Part shown: piece after piece, positions 23,444-32,265 of the stretch
Numbering within the stretch: position 1 is the first letter of the stretch
Layout: each line of letters starts with the position of its first letter
Assembly (NCBI GenBank): GCA_050260275.1
Contig: JBLNBX010000102.1
Location: forward strand, 1 to 32,664
DNA: 32,664 bases
Direction of reading: 5' to 3'
From: DATMXS01 sp050260275
Lineage (GTDB): Bacteria > Acidobacteriota > Terriglobia > Bryobacterales > Bryobacteraceae
Position numbers and translations under genes: made by a program
The notes under the pieces: generated by a model
The model's database searches: none
Told to the model about the DNA's origin: nothing
Seen by the model: the letters and a program-made list of their open reading frames with translations, nothing else

Positions 23444-25888
23444 CTACTCATGCTTCAGAACGGAGACCGGGTCCAGTTGCGCGGCGCGCCGCGCAGGCAC
23501 GTAGGCCCCGAGAAGCGTTATGGCGATCAACGCAACCACAACTCCAACCAGCGTTGGCACGTTGTATGACGGCAATCCGACGTTCGCCATCACCACCCTG
23601 CCGAACGCGATGGCCAGCACGAGGCCGGCGGCGGATCCCACAACGCTCAGTGTCAGTCCCTGCCGCAGCACCATCCGGAGAACGCAGGCACGGTCAGCGC
23701 CGACAGCCATGCGAATGCCGATCTCGCGCCTGCGCCGGGCAACGCTCCACGCCATAACCGCGTAGAGCCCGGAGAGCGCAAGCGCCAGCGCAAGGAGTCC
23801 CATGCCGCCAAGCATCCCGATGAACATCCGGAAAATCATCGTGGCGCGCTGGTCGAAGTACTCTTCCATGGTGCGTATGCTGAACACGGGCTGATCGGCG
23901 TCGAGTTCCCGGACCAGGTTCAGCAATGGTTGTGTCACGCTGGCCGAAGCGCCGGCCGTGCTCAGCATGAGCGTCATCGGCATGCGCGGGTTCTGCGCAA
24001 GCGGCAAGTAGAAGAAGTCCTGCGGAGGCTCCGCCAGCGTGTAATACTTGCTCATCTTCGCTATGCCCACGATCTCGACCCACGGTCCCTGCGGGCCGTT
24101 CAGCCGGAACCTCTTTCCGACAGCGTCCTGACCCGGGTAGTAGTGGGCCGCGAAAGCCTCGTTAACAACCGCCACGAGCGGCGCTTCGCGATCATCTGTC
24201 TCACGGAATGCCCGGCCGCGGATGATGGGGATCCCGGCGGTGGTGAAGTAGTCTTCCGTTACCACGTTCACCGAGACACCCAGCGCATCTTTGCCCGGCG
24301 GCATCTGGAAGCCTTCCGGCACGATCAGGCGGCTATCCGACGAGTTCGCCATCGGCACAGCTCCGGCCAGCGCCGCGGAAGCGACACCCGGTATCTGTCG
24401 CGCATTCTCGACCAGCCGCTTGTAGAATTGCTGTGCCTTATCTTCGGTGTATCGCGCGAGGCTGGGGTCGAAGCTGGCCATCAGCATATTCTGCGAGCGG
24501 AATCCTGGAGGCGCAGCCAGCATGTAATTCACACCGCGGTACACCTGCGATGCGCACACCAGCAACAGAAGCGACCCGGCCACCTGCGCCACGACGAGCG
24601 CGTTTCTGCCCAGAAAGCGCCGCCGCGGTCCGGTCGCGCCGCCGCCGGCTTTGAGGTCGCCGGCAATGCCGGCCCGCGTGGCGCGCAACGCCGGCAGGAG
24701 TCCTGACAGCACCGCGGCGCTGACGGCAGCGAATATGGCATACAGCATGGCCCGGGTATCGATGCGGGCCTCGATCGTAATCGGTATGTCCGAGGGCACC
24801 TTTATGGGCGAGAAGAGGTCGACCGAGAACTGAGCGATCAGGATCCCGGCTCCGGCAGCGGCGAGCGCCATCACCAGGCTTTCCGTCAGAAGCTGCCGGA
24901 CCAGTCTGCTCCGCCCCGCTCCTATCGCCATCCTGACGGCGAACTCGCGCGTGCGCGCCAGTCCGCGGCCGATCATGAGATTCGCTGCATTTGCGCACGC
25001 CACCAGCAGAACGATAGCCGCCAGCCCAAACATCATTGCCGCGATGATCGCGTCGACTGGAGACATGTCGATGCGCGACTGCAGCTCCGTGCGCACCGCC
25101 GCGGACCAGTTCCGGTTCGTGTCCGGGTATGCCTGCGCGAGGCCGCTCGCAATCACGCGCGCCTCGGCATCGGCTTCCTTAGCGCTAACGCCCGGAGCCA
25201 GCCTGCCCTTAACGGTGAACGCCCGGAGATCGCGCCGGGTGAGCAGCGTGTTGTTCGTATCGCCCGTAAGCCGGCCTTGCATTGCGAGCGGAACGTAGAG
25301 CGCAGGGCGGATGTACTGGTCTACGCCATAGAAGCTGCGCGGAGCCACGCCGATCACCGTGAACTCGATGCCGTTGATCAGCGCTTTGCGCCCGATCACT
25401 CCGGGGTCGGAGGCGAACTGTTCGCGCCAGAGGTCGTCACTAATTACGACCACGGCATCTCGGCCGGGCACGGTATCTTCGTCCAGCCGGAAAGTACGCC
25501 CGAGCTGCGGGCGTACACCGAGCACGTCGAAAAAGGCGCCGCTCACAGCCAGTCCGGCTTTCATAGCCGGCAGCTCGCGGCGGTCCTTCGCAAACCCGTA
25601 CCGGTTGAGCTGAAATGCTGTGAGGCCGGAGAACGCGCGCGTCTTGTCGCGGTAGTCGGCGAAGTCCGGGTACGAAACGCCGCTGAACTGCTGGCCTCGC
25701 AACTGCCACCGCAGGTTGACTACCTGCGACGGGTTCTCGACGGGCAATGGTCTCAGCAGCATGGCGTCCGCCAGGCTGAACATGGCCGAGTTCGCGCCGA
25801 TGCCCAGGGCGATCGAAAGGATAGCGACGATGGCAAACGTGGGATTGCGGCGGAGGGCACGCAGGGCATAGCGAAGGTCGGCAAGCAT
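23444..25888 (-). CDS. ADOP-type ABC transporter permease (MacB/FtsX family, duplicated)
   Basis: An 814-residue permease made of two FtsX-type modules. The N-terminus (LRYALRALRRNPTFAIVAILSIALGIGANSAMF, read in parts) has the first helix, followed by a large periplasmic MacB_PCD domain to about 265 and three helices to 410. After a basic loop (GPRRRFLGRNALVVAQVAGS) comes a second periplasmic domain (about 445-670) and three more helices, ending QLDPVSVLKHE. This length and doubled form match the ADOP family known chiefly from Acidobacteria. The family normally lacks an adjacent ATPase, as here. The transported substrate is unknown; MacB-like machines act on peptides, lipids or efflux across the periplasm. 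The start is ATG 25888, the usual ADOP N-terminus; an earlier in-frame start at 25939 is less likely. Confidence 0.92.
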   Translation of the reverse strand: MLADLRYALRALRRNPTFAIVAILSIALGIGANSAMFSLADAMLLRPLPVENPSQVVNLRWQLRGQQFSGVSYPDFADYRDKTRAFSGLTAFQLNRYGFAKDRRELPAMKAGLAVSGAFFDVLGVRPQLGRTFRLDEDTVPGRDAVVVISDDLWREQFASDPGVIGRKALINGIEFTVIGVAPRSFYGVDQYIRPALYVPLAMQGRLTGDTNNTLLTRRDLRAFTVKGRLAPGVSAKEADAEARVIASGLAQAYPDTNRNWSAAVRTELQSRIDMSPVDAIIAAMMFGLAAIVLLVACANAANLMIGRGLARTREFAVRMAIGAGRSRLVRQLLTESLVMALAAAGAGILIAQFSVDLFSPIKVPSDIPITIEARIDTRAMLYAIFAAVSAAVLSGLLPALRATRAGIAGDLKAGGGATGPRRRFLGRNALVVAQVAGSLLLLVCASQVYRGVNYMLAAPPGFRSQNMLMASFDPSLARYTEDKAQQFYKRLVENARQIPGVASAALAGAVPMANSSDSRLIVPEGFQMPPGKDALGVSVNVVTEDYFTTAGIPIIRGRAFRETDDREAPLVAVVNEAFAAHYYPGQDAVGKRFRLNGPQGPWVEIVGIAKMSKYYTLAEPPQDFFYLPLAQNPRMPMTLMLSTAGASASVTQPLLNLVRELDADQPVFSIRTMEEYFDQRATMIFRMFIGMLGGMGLLALALALSGLYAVMAWSVARRRREIGIRMAVGADRACVLRMVLRQGLTLSVVGSAAGLVLAIAFGRVVMANVGLPSYNVPTLVGVVVALIAITLLGAYVPARRAAQLDPVSVLKHE

Positions 25889-26017
25889 GGCGTTCTGAGA
25901 GAGCACTCCGAGTTCCACCGCAGGTAACAACAAAATCAAGGATTTACTGGTAGAAGCAGCCGGGCTCGGGTGTCCGGCGCCGGGACGCGACGTCCGGAAG
26001 CGGACAGGCGCGAACCG

Positions 26018-27190
26018 CTACCGCGCCGTCAGGAATTGCATATCGGCCGCGGGGCTGCCATTGAGCACCGCGGCCTGTTCCAGGATGAGCCGCGCGTGCG
26101 CGGCAGCCGTGCGGGCGCCGGCAGCGTACTTCGGATTCGGGTTGCCCGCCCCACCGTTATACGCGCCGACGGCTGTCTCGACATCGCCACCGAAGTCGTC
26201 GAGCAGCTTTCGGAAGAGAAGGCCCGCGTAGGTGGTCAGAACGCTGGGGTCAACGTTGTCGAGATCGAGTTTCGCGGGCGGCCGGAGGCGAGCCGGGAGC
26301 GCGTTGTAGTCGCGGGTGTCTTTCAGGTACAGCCTGTGGACGTACCGGAGCGTCTCGCGCGTAATCTGCCACGCGCCCGAGGACGGGTTCAGAACCAGCA
26401 CTCGCCCGCGCCGCCGCTTCAGCACCATGTCGCCGTTCTCGGCGCGCCTTTTCCATACTGTGTTCTCGAGATCGCCGTCGACGTTCATGTAGTTGTTCTC
26501 CATCGCGCCTATGCCGAGGAAAAAGTCCAGCGGCAGGGAGTAGAAGTCCGCGACGGCCACGATGTCGGCGGCGAACAGGCTGGCTTCGTCGTGCGTGAGC
26601 GGGCGCGGCACGGGCTCGATCTTCTTTTGGATTCGCGGATCGGTGACGGACTTGTACCGGATGTAGCGCCTGACGTAAGCAACTAGTTCAGCCCGGCTCA
26701 GGTCCTCGAGCTTGCGGCGCGCGCCGAGGTTGTAGGCCGTTGTGAACACGCGCGTCTGGTATCGCAGCTTCTGAAGGGTGCTGATGTCCACGTAGCGCCA
26801 CTCGTAGCGGTCGATCAGGCCCGCCTGCTCAGCGCGCCCGAGCAAATCGAAGGCTCCGAGAAGGTCATTCGGAAGGTTTACCTGGATGGGATAGACCAGC
26901 GTGCCGCCTTCCCTTCGGTACGTGAGGAATACATCGGCCTGCGTGAAGGGCTCGGCGCGGCGCAGATACTGGAACATCAGGTAGGCGAACAACTCGTCGT
27001 CGTAAACGGCGACCTCGGCGACCAGGTATTGTCCCGGCACCCGCATCACGTCGCGGCCGTCGATGCGTTCCCACACAAGCCTGACGGTCAGGGGATGGAA
27101 CTCCACGCCCCGGGGCCAGAGCCGGTAGCCGCCCCATCCCAACAGCGACAGGGCGGCCGCGCCCGCGACGCTCAACCACACACCACGCAT
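26018..27190 (-). CDS. lytic transglycosylase-like (SLT-fold) protein, membrane-anchored
   Basis: A 390-residue protein with an N-terminal hydrophobic segment at 5-22 (MRGVWLSVAGAAALSLLGW), a middle region of unknown fold (30-200), and a C-terminal lysozyme-like domain. In the latter, FLGIGAMENNY places Glu231 where soluble lytic transglycosylases carry their catalytic acid, and TAVGAYNGGAGNPNPKYAAG (near 339-358) is the typical SLT active-site strand and loop. Such enzymes cleave peptidoglycan in the periplasm. The insertion NVDGDLENTVWKRRAENGDMVLKRRRG between these motifs is longer than in E. coli Slt. The start is ATG 27190, just before the membrane segment; the upstream in-frame 76 codons look non-coding. 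It stands alone on its strand, divergent from the beta-helix gene. Confidence 0.8.
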   Translation of the reverse strand: MRGVWLSVAGAAALSLLGWGGYRLWPRGVEFHPLTVRLVWERIDGRDVMRVPGQYLVAEVAVYDDELFAYLMFQYLRRAEPFTQADVFLTYRREGGTLVYPIQVNLPNDLLGAFDLLGRAEQAGLIDRYEWRYVDISTLQKLRYQTRVFTTAYNLGARRKLEDLSRAELVAYVRRYIRYKSVTDPRIQKKIEPVPRPLTHDEASLFAADIVAVADFYSLPLDFFLGIGAMENNYMNVDGDLENTVWKRRAENGDMVLKRRRGRVLVLNPSSGAWQITRETLRYVHRLYLKDTRDYNALPARLRPPAKLDLDNVDPSVLTTYAGLLFRKLLDDFGGDVETAVGAYNGGAGNPNPKYAAGARTAAAHARLILEQAAVLNGSPAADMQFLTAR

Positions 27191-27430
27191 AGCGCAGGAA
27201 CACCAATATGACACAGGAGCGCTCGAAGGCCCAGCCTGCGGGAAAAAGGCACGCCGGCACCCGCACTTTCCGCCGCGCCGGCGCCGGGGCGCAGACCGGA
27301 CTGCCCGAGCGTGGTACCGTGTATCGAAAAGAGCGGAGGTAGAAAGGCTGAGCCGCGAGCCGCGTCTGGCTGAAGACGCCCACTGAGTAGCGAACTGCGC
27401 CGCCAGTTCTCGCGGCACCTGGAGGTGGAT
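27191..27430. promoter_or_regulatory. 240 bp divergent intergenic region
   Basis: This gap separates the transglycosylase-like gene (minus) from the beta-helix gene (plus) and should hold promoters for both. GGAGGTGG at 27421-27428 is the ribosome binding site of the plus-strand gene. I could not pick out convincing -35/-10 pairs, palindromic operators or repeats. Confidence 0.4.
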
Positions 27431-29392
27431 ATGCGACTGCTGATCCTGCTGCTATGCGGGTTTGCCACGGCCCTCTGGGCGGGCGACGCGCGGCTGCCCG
27501 ACGGGCGCGAGTTCCCGATCTGGGAGAGACCGCTTAAGTTCTCGAAAACCTACTACGTCGACGGCAACGCCGCTAACGCGGACGACAACGGGCCGGGCAC
27601 GAAGGAGCGCCCGTTCCGCACCGTGAACAAAGCGGCGCAGGTGTTGCAGCCCGGCGAGCGGGTTGTGATCGCCGAGGGCATCTATCGCGAATGTGTGCGC
27701 CCGGCCAGGGGCGGCACGGGGCCGGACAAGATGATCAGCTACGAGGCTGCGCCCGGGGCGAAGGTTTCCATTCGCGGCTCCGTAGTGCTCAAGGATGGAT
27801 GGCAGCCAAGCACCGGCTGGCGTATGGGCGCGCGCGGCGCGGCGGGTCCTGCGCCTACGGCGAAGATCTGGCAGATAAAGCTGGACCCGAAGCTGTTCGC
27901 GGAGAGCGGCTACAACCCGTTCGCGATGGTGAACGTGCTCGGAGACCGCTATTGGTTGAACTACGGCCGGATCGACATGGCTCCGTACTTCCGCCGCCGC
28001 GGGCTGGTTTTCGTGGACGGAAAGCCGCTCGAGCCCGTGGAGTTGTTCAGCCAGCTCATCGCCGAATCGCCGCGGTCGCTGAACTTCTTTAGCGAAGTGC
28101 GGTGGAAGCCGCTGTTCGATGAGATCGGCGGAGCGGGCGGCAAGTTCTGGATCGAGAACAACGGCCTGGTTCTGCACGTGCGCCTGCCCAACGACGACAG
28201 TCCGGATCAGCACATGATCGAAGCCACCGTGCACGAGCAGGTGTTCGTGCCGGCCGAGCGGTATCAGGGCTACATCCGCGTGAAGGGAATCGAGTTCAAA
28301 CACGCGGGCAACGGCTTCCCTGTTCCGCAGCGCGGGCTGGTATCCACGAACCGCGGGCACCACTGGATTTTTGAGGACAACATCGTGGAGTGGGCCAACA
28401 GCGTGGGTTTCGACGTCGGCAACGAGGATTGGGGCGCCTCTGCGCCTCCGGGTATGGTGGGCGGTGACCTGATACGGAACAACACGTTCCGCTACTGCGG
28501 TATCGAGGGCATCGGCGGCACCGGCGGGCCGCAGGAGGTGCTGGTCGAGGGGAACCTGTTCGAGTGGATAGGGTGGCAGAACGCCGCGGAGATGTCGGAA
28601 TCGGCGGCCATGAAGATGCACAACGCGAAGGACGTGCTGTTCCGCAACAATATCGTGCGGCACGTGCGCTACGGGAACGGCGTCTGGCTGGATATTCGCA
28701 ACGTCAACTGCCGCATCTCCGGGAACGTCTTCGCGGACATTCCGGGAACCGTGAACCCGCACGCCGTCCACATCGAAGGCAGCGAAGATCCCAACCTGAT
28801 CGACAACAACATCTTCTACAAGCTCACAGGCGGGATCCTGATCAGGGATACGAACAACCTGACCGTCGCGCACAACCTCTTCATCGATTGCGAACAGACC
28901 GGCGTGACGAGCACGTCCGGGCTGGGCGGCCGGCCGCGGCCCATCGGCAGGCACACCAACGACGGATGGGGCAATCGCGTCTACAACAACATCTTCCATC
29001 GCATGGGGCGCGCCGCGATCGAGTTCACAACCGTGCACAACCGGTCCGACGGGAACGTGTTCGGCCAGATGCCCGCCGGCTACCTGCGCATACTGAGGCC
29101 CGAGCCGCAGCAGTGGCTGGATCTGGCCTACTGGCAGAAGTACCTCGAGATGGAGCAGCATGGAGCCGACGCGCAACTGGAAGTAGCGTTCGACGCGGAC
29201 ACACTGGAGCTGACGCTGGTCCCCGAGGGGACCCTGAAGAAGGTTCCGTTGTTCGACAGCATCGACACGGACCTGCTGAGGAAGAAGGCGGCGGGTACGG
29301 AGCGGCTGCCGGGTCCGTTCGTGGACATCGGCACGGGGCTGAAGAAGGTGAAGATCGACCCGCGTGTTTCCGTCGTCAAGATAAACAACTAG
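27431..29392 (+). CDS. secreted right-handed parallel beta-helix protein (pectate-lyase-like fold)
   Basis: A 653-residue secreted protein. Residues 1-17 are a signal peptide (MRLLILLLCGFATALWA). Residues 40-95 (YYVDGNAANADDNGPGTKERPF, then AAQVLQPGERVVIAEGIYRE) are the N-terminal part common to DUF1565/beta-helix proteins. Residues 270-530 carry many short repeats of the type NN-hydrophobic-x-N (FEDNIVEWANSVG, IRNNTFRYCG, FRNNIVRHVRYGNGV, IDNNIFYKLTGG, VAHNLFIDCE, YNNIFHRMGR), as expected for coils of a right-handed beta helix. This fold serves polysaccharide lyases, epimerases and hydrolases, but no catalytic set could be assigned, so substrate and reaction are open. The start is ATG 27431 with GGAGGTGG 5' of it. 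A hairpin terminator follows at 29402. Confidence 0.85.
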   Translation: MRLLILLLCGFATALWAGDARLPDGREFPIWERPLKFSKTYYVDGNAANADDNGPGTKERPFRTVNKAAQVLQPGERVVIAEGIYRECVRPARGGTGPDKMISYEAAPGAKVSIRGSVVLKDGWQPSTGWRMGARGAAGPAPTAKIWQIKLDPKLFAESGYNPFAMVNVLGDRYWLNYGRIDMAPYFRRRGLVFVDGKPLEPVELFSQLIAESPRSLNFFSEVRWKPLFDEIGGAGGKFWIENNGLVLHVRLPNDDSPDQHMIEATVHEQVFVPAERYQGYIRVKGIEFKHAGNGFPVPQRGLVSTNRGHHWIFEDNIVEWANSVGFDVGNEDWGASAPPGMVGGDLIRNNTFRYCGIEGIGGTGGPQEVLVEGNLFEWIGWQNAAEMSESAAMKMHNAKDVLFRNNIVRHVRYGNGVWLDIRNVNCRISGNVFADIPGTVNPHAVHIEGSEDPNLIDNNIFYKLTGGILIRDTNNLTVAHNLFIDCEQTGVTSTSGLGGRPRPIGRHTNDGWGNRVYNNIFHRMGRAAIEFTTVHNRSDGNVFGQMPAGYLRILRPEPQQWLDLAYWQKYLEMEQHGADAQLEVAFDADTLELTLVPEGTLKKVPLFDSIDTDLLRKKAAGTERLPGPFVDIGTGLKKVKIDPRVSVVKINN

Positions 29393-29401
29393 CATGTGAA
29401 C

Positions 29402-29437
29402 GCCGCCCGGCTGCCTGAGCGCCGCCGGGCGGCATTT
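29402..29437 (+). terminator. terminator-like hairpin after the beta-helix gene
   Basis: A perfect 10-bp stem pairs 29402-29411 with 29424-29433 (GCCGCCCGGC with GCCGGGCGGC), with a 12-base loop. It starts 9 bp after the stop codon. Only ATTT follows, so the T-run is weak. Confidence 0.5.
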
Positions 29438-29501
29438 CCGCCGCGCGATCACTGAAGACACAAATCGCCGTGCTTCTTACCGCTCTGATGCGGGGGATAC
29501 A

Positions 29502-29517
29502 GCCAGCCTGAGCTGGC
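29502..29517. repeat. short palindrome in a convergent gap
   Basis: GCCAGC-CTGA-GCTGGC is a 6-bp stem with a CTGA loop. A CTGATGCG lies 17 bp to its left, close to the CCCTGATGCG of repeat copy B. It may be a decayed member of the same palindrome family. Confidence 0.4.
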
Positions 29518-29526
29518 GCGCGCCGC

Positions 29527-30318
29527 TTACCTGCCGGTTGCCGCTGCGATGTGCTTGCCGAGCGCCGATGTGAGAGCACCGGCGAGAGAGCGCGCGCCCT
29601 GACTCACCATGGCTCCGTCGGAGCCGCAGGCCAGGAACCGGAATCCAAGCTCGTAATAACGGTCGAACATGCCGGGGTTCGCCATGTGGACACCCGTGGT
29701 CTTGCCGTGCCTGCGCGCGGCGGCGGCCGTCAGTTCGAGCGCCTTCGTGAACTCCGGATGATCGAACTGGCCGAGTATTCCAAGGCTCATCGACAGATCG
29801 AGCGGACCGATGAAGAGCACGTCCACTCCATCGACGGCGGCGATCTCATCCACGTTGCTGATCGCCTCGACGGTCTCGATCTGAAAGACGCCGAGCAGGG
29901 AGTCGCGCGAGGCCTCGACATACTCCCGGAAGGAGTTCCCGAAGCCGCACGCGCGATTTGTCGACGCTACTCCACGCACGCCGTGCGGCGGATAGCGCAT
30001 GGCGGCGACACAGTCGCGCGCCTCATCGGCGGTGTTGACGCGCGGGAACATGATGCCGTGTGCGCCCAGATCGAGCACGCGATGCGACCGCTGCCGGGCG
30101 TGACTTTCCACGCGGACGACAGACCGCGTCTTCGTGTGCTCCAGCGCCTGAAGCTGATGGAGCACATTGGCCTCGGTGCCCGAGCCGTGCTCGAGATCCA
30201 GCACCGCGAAATCAAACCCGGCGCTGCCGATCATCTCGGCCGTTAATGGCGAGCCCAGGTTGAGGAAACAACCGAGGAGGGTCTCTCCCGCTCTGAGCCG
30301 TTCCTTCAAATTAGTCAC
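29527..30318 (-). CDS. HpcH/HpaI family aldolase (2-dehydro-3-deoxyglucarate aldolase-like)
   Basis: A 263-residue class II pyruvate aldolase with a TIM-barrel fold. His44 in DLEHG is the expected catalytic histidine. Glu148 (FQIETVEA) and Asp174 (FIGPLDLSMSLG) bind the divalent metal. The family cleaves or forms 2-keto-3-deoxy acids to release pyruvate plus an aldehyde. Members include GarL (giving tartronate semialdehyde), RhmA and HpaI, and sequence alone does not decide between them. Two genes upstream on the same strand is garR, whose substrate is the GarL product, so a GarL-like role is favoured by context. The start is GTG 30318 with AGAGGTGATG upstream. It is the last gene of the hyi-garR-LamG-aldolase run, 108 bp after the LamG gene. 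Confidence 0.9.
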   Translation of the reverse strand: MTNLKERLRAGETLLGCFLNLGSPLTAEMIGSAGFDFAVLDLEHGSGTEANVLHQLQALEHTKTRSVVRVESHARQRSHRVLDLGAHGIMFPRVNTADEARDCVAAMRYPPHGVRGVASTNRACGFGNSFREYVEASRDSLLGVFQIETVEAISNVDEIAAVDGVDVLFIGPLDLSMSLGILGQFDHPEFTKALELTAAAARRHGKTTGVHMANPGMFDRYYELGFRFLACGSDGAMVSQGARSLAGALTSALGKHIAAATGR

Positions 30319-30426
30319 GTAGCATCACCTCTGCAGAAATCCGCCCTGCCAGCGCGCATAGCTGGGCATTCCGGCTCGCGCGGGCGGACCGGCGCCCGCG
30401 CCGTTTTGAACCCTCGACCTCGCCCA

Positions 30427-31125
30427 TCACTCGGCCTGCGGTTTCGAGAGCGTAAACTCGCCGGGTGCCAGCGCCCTGGGCGTGATCCGGACCGAGTAGA
30501 TCGCTCCTTTGAACCACGATTGCCGGTTCAGCCGGACGCCGATCGACGCCGCGCCACCCTTCATCGGCGTGTAGGGCACCTGTCCTTCGAGCTCCAGCAC
30601 TCCATTGACGTAGTTGGACAGGCGTCCATTCCTGACAACGAACGCCACATGATACCAGCGGTCCGTTGGATGAACCAGCTTGGGATCGATCATGGGCCTG
30701 CCGGGCCCTCCGCCGGCGATGAACGTGTCCAGGTGCCATTGCCCGTTCGCCACGCGCGTCTCGAGAAGAACGCGATCGCCCATCACCTGCCCGAAGTGAA
30801 CAAAGCGCTGCTCGGCGGGGCCATCTCCATCGGGACGGAACACAGCTTCGAGCGTGAACTCGCTGAGCCCTTCGAGAGGGTTGACGGGCAGGAAGTAACC
30901 GTCGTCTTTTCCGTCGAACTGCGCGGCTTTGCCGAACGGGCTATCGATGACCTGCGGGTTGCCCGCAACGGTCAGGCCCTCCGGCGGCGACGTGCTGAAC
31001 AGACCGGGCCTGAATTCGACCACTGCGCCGGGCGCGCCGCCGGAGTTCTGCGCGTTCATAAATGCCGGTGCGAGCGCGATGAGAACGGAGAGACACACGA
31101 GTCTGCGCACGACGTTCCCGCTCAC
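30427..31125 (-). CDS. LamG/concanavalin A-like domain protein, secreted
   Basis: About 232 residues. After a signal peptide (RRLVCLSVLIALAPAFMNA, cleavage before QNSGG), a jelly-roll LamG-like domain spans the rest. It shows AAQFDGKDDGYFLPVNPLEG, EFTLEAVFRPD, VHPTDRWYHVAFVVRNGRL, SNYVNGVLELEG and a closing IYSVRITPRALAPGEF, the strand order of LamG_3-type domains. These domains bind carbohydrates or act as structural modules; no catalytic residues can be assigned. The start is uncertain: GTG 31125 or 31110 gives this signal peptide, while ATG 31266, with AGGTCCCGT before it, gives an N-terminus with a second hydrophobic stretch (SVSLALAITTGSGLAQ). It lies between garR (207 bp from the 31125 start) and the aldolase gene in a sugar-acid operon. 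Confidence 0.78.
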   Translation of the reverse strand: MSGNVVRRLVCLSVLIALAPAFMNAQNSGGAPGAVVEFRPGLFSTSPPEGLTVAGNPQVIDSPFGKAAQFDGKDDGYFLPVNPLEGLSEFTLEAVFRPDGDGPAEQRFVHFGQVMGDRVLLETRVANGQWHLDTFIAGGGPGRPMIDPKLVHPTDRWYHVAFVVRNGRLSNYVNGVLELEGQVPYTPMKGGAASIGVRLNRQSWFKGAIYSVRITPRALAPGEFTLSKPQAE

Positions 31126-31332
31126 GGCTCCCTGTCCTGGCGTGGAAACGACGAGCCCGGCCCGCGGAGTAGTGTCCTGCGTGGCGGAAGCCGTCGCCGT
31201 ATCCGGGCTCTGGTTCTGAGCCAGACCGGAGCCCGTGGTGATCGCAAGCGCCAGAGACACGCTCATACGGGACCTCCCGCGCGCCCGCACCGCCTCCAGA
31301 CTCCGTGCGGATCAAGCGGGCGCGCCGGCGAG

Positions 31333-32232
31333 TCAGTCAGCCGATGCCGCCGAGCCAGCCGCTTCGGCGAGCTGCTCGGTGAAACGGACAATGGCGGAGT
31401 GGTCCAGCTCGCCCATGCCCCGGTTCATCAGCGCCATGATCTCCTGCTGCACGAGGCTGGTGAGCGGCAGCGGCACCTTATTGGACTCAGCCGCCTGCAG
31501 CGCGTTGCGAAGGTCCTTCTGGTGCAGGCGGATGCGGAAGCCCGGCTTGAAGTTGCGCGCGATCACCATGGGGGCTTTGGCGTTGAGCACAGCGCTGCCG
31601 GCGAGCCCGCCCTTCACGGCGTTGAAAACAACCTCGGGCTCGACGCCGCAACGCTGAGCCAGCACCAGCGCCTCGCCCATAGCCGCAATGTTGCACGCCA
31701 CCATGATCTGGTTCGCGAGCTTGGTGACGTTGCCTGCCCCGACTCCGCCGGTGAGCGTCACGCTGGAGCCCATCTTCTGGAGAATCGGCAGGACCGTCTC
31801 GAACACTTCTTTCTTGCCGCCTGCCATGATAGCCAGCGTGCCGTCGATAGCCTTCGGCTCTCCGCCGCTCACCGGCGCATCGATGAACTCGACGCCTTTC
31901 TTGGCGCACTCCGCGGCAACTTTCTGCGACACCATCGGGTTGATCGAGCTCATGTCCACGAGGATCGCGCCGGCACGCGCGCCATCGAGCACGCCTCCCG
32001 GGCCCAGCACGGCCTGCTCTACCTCAGGGCCGTCTGGAAGCATCGTGATGATGACGTCCGAGCGGCTCGCGACATCGCTGCAGGAGTCTCCGCGTTCCGC
32101 CCCGTCCCGGGCGGCCGCCGAGACGAGTTCGGGCACGATGTCGTATGCGACGACGGAGTACCCCGCCTTTAGTAGGTTCCTCATCATGGGCATGCCCATG
32201 ATGCCGAGGCCGATGAAACCGATCTTCTGCAC
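31333..32232 (-). CDS. garR: 2-hydroxy-3-oxopropionate (tartronate semialdehyde) reductase
   Basis: A 299-residue beta-hydroxyacid dehydrogenase that reduces tartronate semialdehyde to D-glycerate with NAD(P)H. The Rossmann motif is GFIGLGIMGMPM at 5-16. The family signature continues with DAPVSGGEPKAIDGTLAIMAGG near 118-139, GGVGAGNVTKLANQIMVACN with catalytic Lys171, and FRIRLHQKDLRNAL in the C-terminal helical domain. These match GarR/GlxR better than 3-hydroxyisobutyrate dehydrogenase or glyoxylate reductase, though the family is broad. The start is GTG 32232, preceded by AAAGGA. It lies 33 bp after hyi on the same strand; hyi plus garR/glxR is the usual pair in glyoxylate carboligase operons. 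Confidence 0.92.
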   Translation of the reverse strand: MQKIGFIGLGIMGMPMMRNLLKAGYSVVAYDIVPELVSAAARDGAERGDSCSDVASRSDVIITMLPDGPEVEQAVLGPGGVLDGARAGAILVDMSSINPMVSQKVAAECAKKGVEFIDAPVSGGEPKAIDGTLAIMAGGKKEVFETVLPILQKMGSSVTLTGGVGAGNVTKLANQIMVACNIAAMGEALVLAQRCGVEPEVVFNAVKGGLAGSAVLNAKAPMVIARNFKPGFRIRLHQKDLRNALQAAESNKVPLPLTSLVQQEIMALMNRGMGELDHSAIVRFTEQLAEAAGSAASAD

Positions 32233-32265
32233 GGTCTGTTCCTTTCTGATGCCGTATGCGCGCGC

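Noticed and set aside
27191..27418. 76-codon extension of the transglycosylase-like frame
   Set aside because: The extension is Arg/Ser-rich and precedes a good membrane anchor start at 27190, so it is more likely untranslated.
27452..29461. 669-codon minus-strand frame opposite the beta-helix gene
   Set aside because: The plus-strand gene has a signal peptide, a ribosome binding site and repeated NN-x-N coils. The antisense translation has no recognisable domain.
30406..32172. 588-codon plus-strand frame opposite garR and the LamG gene
   Set aside because: It spans two real genes on the other strand and their gap, and its translation is low-complexity Arg/His/Ala-rich.
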